Of a stretch of DNA of 9,107 nt, positions 6,422-9,107 are shown one piece after another. How positions within the stretch are numbered: the stretch's first letter is position 1; every line of letters begins with the position of its first letter. The translations under genes were made by a program, and so were the position numbers. The notes under the pieces were generated by a model, which was not told where the DNA came from, ran no database searches, and saw only the letters and a list, made by a program, of their open reading frames with translations. This DNA is from JBGTCY01 sp041748615 (GTDB lineage Bacteria; Bacteroidota; Bacteroidia; Chitinophagales; CAIOSU01). The stretch spans positions 1-9,107 of the forward strand of contig JBGTCY010000027.1 in NCBI GenBank assembly GCA_041748615.1, written 5' to 3'.

Positions 6422-7396
6422 TTAAAAATCCTGGAAAACTAAAGTAGTGGAAAGAAAATTATCTACTGTCACTGTTTGAGTTTTTCCCTCCTTTTTATCA
6501 AGTGGAGTCAACTTCACGCGATAATGAATGGAATTACTTTTTACAACTTCACTGTCCACGAATTGAAATAAATCATCATTGCCCTTCAGTTGCTTTTCAT
6601 TGACGTTCGCTATCTCCTGATAGTTATTGCCGTCAACGCTACGTTCAATGATGATGTTTTTATAATTTTTCGCTTCACTGTTTTTTAAGCTGAGTTGAAT
6701 GTTATCGCTTTTGATGTCAGCGCTCAGGTAAACTTGTTTGAAGATGCGGTGTCCGCAAAAACTCAGTCGCGTGGAGTCAATCATAGCTCCATCCACATTC
6801 AAAAAATTTGCGGAACAGACATCAATATTTCCGCGAATCGAACCTGTTTGTGAATTCACTAATTTTTTGTTTGCCATCAGGCTGCCTCCGTTTCCTGTAA
6901 TCAACCCGATATTGTCCACGATGTTGCCAACAATCATACTTTGCTGATTAATCAACTCACCGGTATTGATAAAATCATAAGCGATTTCAAGAATGTGATT
7001 ATTAAACACCATTCCTTTGTTCACAAGTCCCTCTATGACCGCTAACCCGAAGTTTTGCATCGAGCCGCCTTGCAAAATGATAACATTTTTGTTGCCGGTG
7101 AATGAACCGGTTTTACGAATCATCAGCTTGCCTTTCACAACAATATCAGAAGTCATTTTCACCGCGTTGTTGATGATTACGGTGTCTTCTTCCTGAATGA
7201 TGTTGCCGGGATAAGCCGGTGTCCAGATGTTCTGGTCATTATACTTGCCGTCAAGGGTTGCTGTGTAAACGGTGGCTTGGGCGGAGAAACTCAGGCTGAT
7301 AAGTGCGGCAATAATCAGGGCAATGGCGTTGATTCTGTAGAACTTCCCGTTTCCCATCCCATCATTTTCAAACATCAGCGTTCTGTTCATCTGCAT
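6422..7396 (-). CDS. Secreted beta-rich protein of unknown function, T9SS-cargo-like C-terminal module
   Basis: This protein (324 aa from the first ATG) has a hydrophobic signal sequence at about 23-41 ending SAQA. The first 13-20 residues are unusually polar for a signal n-region, so ATG codons at 7375 (Met8) or 7357 (Met14, 311 aa) may be the real start. Residues 46-92 (GKYNDQNIWTPAYPGNIIQEEDTVII region) resemble the short N-terminal beta segment common in Bacteroidota surface proteins. Residues 95-190 carry irregular repeats with N-x-G and 'N.G.l.N' turns that suggest a beta-helix or stacked-strand fold. C194 and C214 could form a disulfide. Residues 245-312 (IIIERSVDGNNYQEIA to YRVKL) look like the module that often precedes a type IX secretion sorting domain, but the chain stops at FQDF without one. 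Function is not known to me. The gene stands alone between the repeat region and a terminator. Confidence 0.7.
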   Translation of the reverse strand: MQMNRTLMFENDGMGNGKFYRINAIALIIAALISLSFSAQATVYTATLDGKYNDQNIWTPAYPGNIIQEEDTVIINNAVKMTSDIVVKGKLMIRKTGSFTGNKNVIILQGGSMQNFGLAVIEGLVNKGMVFNNHILEIAYDFINTGELINQQSMIVGNIVDNIGLITGNGGSLMANKKLVNSQTGSIRGNIDVCSANFLNVDGAMIDSTRLSFCGHRIFKQVYLSADIKSDNIQLSLKNSEAKNYKNIIIERSVDGNNYQEIANVNEKQLKGNDDLFQFVDSEVVKSNSIHYRVKLTPLDKKEGKTQTVTVDNFLSTTLVFQDF

Positions 7397-7496
7397 ATTG
7401 GAGTTTCCCCTTTTGAAGCATGTTTACGATTGGAAGAATGAAAGGTTTCGGCACTTTGAGGCAAAAGATTGTGCGCTGTCAATGAGAGAGATGAAT

Positions 7497-7600
7497 TATA
7501 CCAAGGGTAGTCGAATTTCTGAAGAAACGAGACGTACTCTTGGTTAATGCCGGAAGGGTTGTCGTTCGATTATTTGAAAACCTGAATACCTTCGGAATAA
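7497..7600. repeat. Structured tandem repeat, copy 1
   Basis: This is the first of two related copies about 175 bp apart in a 388-bp gene-free stretch (7397-7784). Stem 1 is ACCAAGGGTA (7500-7509) with TACTCTTGGT (7535-7544), ten pairs including one G-T. Stem 2 is ATGCCGGAAGG (7547-7557) with CCTTCGGAAT (7589-7598), with a bulged G and one mismatch. By eye, roughly three quarters of positions match copy 2. The sequence before it (7470-7496) also resembles the one before copy 2 (TTG(C/T)GCGC-like, then GAGA..GAT..ATTATA), so the unit may be longer than marked. Confidence 0.7.
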
Positions 7601-7671
7601 CCTGAATGTTCAAATTGATTCAATCTTCTTGCGCCAAATTGAGGATGGAGATTATAGCAGGAGAGCTTCAA

Positions 7672-7774
7672 TATACCGAGAGTAGTCGAATTTTCGAAGA
7701 AAAGAGGTACTCTCGGTTAATGCCGAATGTTTTTACCATTTCATTATTCGAAAACCTGAGTTGTTTCGGCATAA
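7672..7774. repeat. Structured tandem repeat, copy 2
   Basis: The second copy has stem 1 as ACCGAGAGTA (7675-7684) with TACTCTCGGT (7708-7717), ten perfect pairs around a 23-nt loop, and stem 2 as ATGCCGAA (7720-7727) with TTCGGCAT (7765-7772), eight perfect pairs. Shared blocks with copy 1 include GTAGTCGAATTT, GGTTAATGCCG, and ATTATT(T/C)GAAAACCTGA. It ends 10 bp from the stop codon of the copper ATPase, so it would form part of that gene's 3' untranslated RNA on the - strand. No run of T follows, so a simple terminator is unlikely. Confidence 0.7.
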
Positions 7775-7784
7775 ATCAGAAAAC

Positions 7785-9107
7785 TTACATTTTCCTGATT
7801 CTTAATCTCAGCGAGTTTCCCACTACGAAAACATCTGAAAGCGCCATCGCGACAGCAGCTATCATGGGATTCAGAAATCCGGCTGCGGCAACGGGTATGG
7901 CAAGGATATTATAGAAGAAAGCCCAAAACAGATTTTGACGAATGGTTGTCATTGTTTTGCCGCTCATTTCGAGGGCGTTTTTTAAATGTCCAAGATTGCC
8001 CTGCAACAAGATTACCTCCGCGCTGTTGATTGCGACTTCAGTAGCATCGCTTAATGAAATTCCAATATCCGCTTTCGCCAATGCGGGTGCGTCATTGATG
8101 CCGTCACCGACCATTGCCGTTGGTTGTTCCTTTGAAAGCGCGGTGATGATTTCTAATTTTTCATACGGTTGTTTCCCGAAGTAAAATTTCTGAATTCCAA
8201 GCTGATGCGCTACTTCCGCACATTTCCGGTAGCTGTCACCGCTCAGCATCACGGGTGTAATTCCTTTTTCCATCAGGTAATCTATGGTAGCTTTTGCTTC
8301 TGTTCGAAGTTCATCCCGGATGTCCACGTAGCCCGCCAACTGTTGATTGATTAATACATAAATATCATGTTTGTTGTCCATCGTCTGATTTCGCGCAAGG
8401 TCATAATTTCCCAATTCGATGATATTTCCTTTTTTATCTTCCGCTTTGATGCCGATGCCTTTTAACTCCCGGATATTTTTAAGCAACAACTCCTGCGAGC
8501 CTTTCAGCGCTCTTTGCATGGATTGAGCAATCGGGTGAGAGGAATGTTTTTCCAAACTGTATAAAACGCTTTTTAATTCTTCCTCTTTGACATTGATTGC
8601 TGTAATTTTTTTAATCTCAAATCTGCCTGTTGTCAAAGTACCCGTTTTGTCAAATACAATCTGTCGGATAGTCGAAAGTTTTTCAATTGTTTTGCCGCCT
8701 TTGATGAGAATTCCTTTCCTGGTAATGATTCCGAGACCGACCATCACGGCTGTCGGAGTGGCAAGCCCCATCGCGCACGGACAGGCAATTACCAGCACCG
8801 CGATGCTGTTCATCAATGCTTTTTGAGTTGGGATATTAAAAACCAAAACAGAACCGCCAAAAGTGATAATCGCAATCAAGATGACTACGGGTACAAACCA
8901 CGCGCTCACCCTGTCCGCCATTCGTTGGATATCCGGTTTGTTTTGTTGAGCGCTTTTCACCAACTCAATGATATTGGCAAGAAAAGAATCGCTTCCGGCT
9001 GCTTCAACACGCACTTTAATACTGCCTTTCATCACCACGGTACCACCTATCACTTTGTCACCAACGCTTTTGTCCACCGGTGCGCTTTCACCCGTAATCA
9101 TAGATTC
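7785..9107 (-). CDS. Copper-type P1B ATPase (CopA-like), N-terminal part outside window
   Basis: This is the C-terminal part of a heavy-metal transporting P-type ATPase, probably exporting Cu(I) across the inner membrane. The frame runs off the right edge (codons for E and S precede the first internal ATG at 9101), so no true start is visible; metal-binding domains and the first membrane helices lie beyond. Numbering from that ATG, TGES is at 3-6 (actuator loop), CPC at 107-109 (transmembrane Cu site), DKTGTLT at 151-157 (phosphorylated Asp), HP at 189-190 and GIG at 215-217 (P1B nucleotide site), GDGINDAPAL at 332-341 (hinge), and YN at 397-398. CPC and YN place it in the copper (P1B-1) group. 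The final helix has MALSD at 419-423 where the group usually has MxxSS. The stop is TAA at 7785-7787. No copper regulator or chaperone is visible. Confidence 0.93.
   Translation of the reverse strand, partial: ESMITGESAPVDKSVGDKVIGGTVVMKGSIKVRVEAAGSDSFLANIIELVKSAQQNKPDIQRMADRVSAWFVPVVILIAIITFGGSVLVFNIPTQKALMNSIAVLVIACPCAMGLATPTAVMVGLGIITRKGILIKGGKTIEKLSTIRQIVFDKTGTLTTGRFEIKKITAINVKEEELKSVLYSLEKHSSHPIAQSMQRALKGSQELLLKNIRELKGIGIKAEDKKGNIIELGNYDLARNQTMDNKHDIYVLINQQLAGYVDIRDELRTEAKATIDYLMEKGITPVMLSGDSYRKCAEVAHQLGIQKFYFGKQPYEKLEIITALSKEQPTAMVGDGINDAPALAKADIGISLSDATEVAINSAEVILLQGNLGHLKNALEMSGKTMTTIRQNLFWAFFYNILAIPVAAAGFLNPMIAAVAMALSDVFVVGNSLRLRIRKM

Noticed and set aside
7497..7774. Integron attC sites
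   Set aside because: The inverted repeats lack recognisable RYYYAAC / GTTRRRY core boxes and no gene cassettes or integrase are present.
7497..7774. CRISPR array
   Set aside because: Only two diverged copies about 175 bp apart, with no short identical repeats or regular spacers.
7606..7914. Open frame of 102 codons on the + strand spanning repeat copy 2 and the end of the ATPase gene
   Set aside because: Its second half is antisense to the conserved ATPase C-terminus and its first half is the structured repeat; no protein-like features were seen.

Overview
The window looks like a chromosomal segment of a Bacteroidota bacterium, probably a free-living or environmental lineage. The evidence is moderately AT-rich DNA, promoters that fit the Bacteroidota pattern (TTTG, about 19-20 bp, TAnnTTTG) instead of -35/-10 boxes, genes without clear Shine-Dalgarno sequences, and a secreted protein whose C-terminal module resembles those of type IX secretion cargo. 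No mobile element, CRISPR array or rRNA gene was seen.

Positions 1-5863 are a surface-polysaccharide (exopolysaccharide or O-antigen-like) locus with two converging gene sets. On the + strand are the 3' part of an O-antigen ligase/polymerase-type membrane protein and an unusually short, single-repeat TolC-like periplasmic/outer-membrane protein. On the - strand, read from 5863 down to 2024, are a single-domain response regulator, a polyprenyl-phosphate sugar-1-phosphate transferase with a degenerate receiver domain at its N-terminus, a soluble-type GT2 glycosyltransferase, and a membrane GT2 enzyme with the Q-R-x-R-W signature. The likely logic is that the sugar transferase loads the first sugar on the lipid carrier, the GT2 enzymes extend it, and the ligase/polymerase polymerises or transfers the product. 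The TolC-like protein may assist export. The response regulator lies one base upstream of the sugar transferase, which suggests coupled expression and possibly a physical link between the two receiver-type domains.

Positions 5864-6420 are a punctuated intergenic block. It holds a candidate promoter for the response regulator, a pair of TGTTATC repeats 21 bp apart, a 20-bp AT-only palindrome, an 18-bp perfect terminator hairpin, a tRNA-Val(GAC) gene with its promoter, and a second terminator hairpin.

Positions 6422-7396 encode a secreted beta-rich protein of unknown function. Positions 7397-7784 contain no gene but carry two diverged tandem copies (period about 175 bp) of an element with two stem-loops. 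The stems are kept by a compensatory base-pair change, so this is the least explained part of the window. From 7785 to the right edge lies the C-terminal two thirds of a copper-type P1B ATPase.
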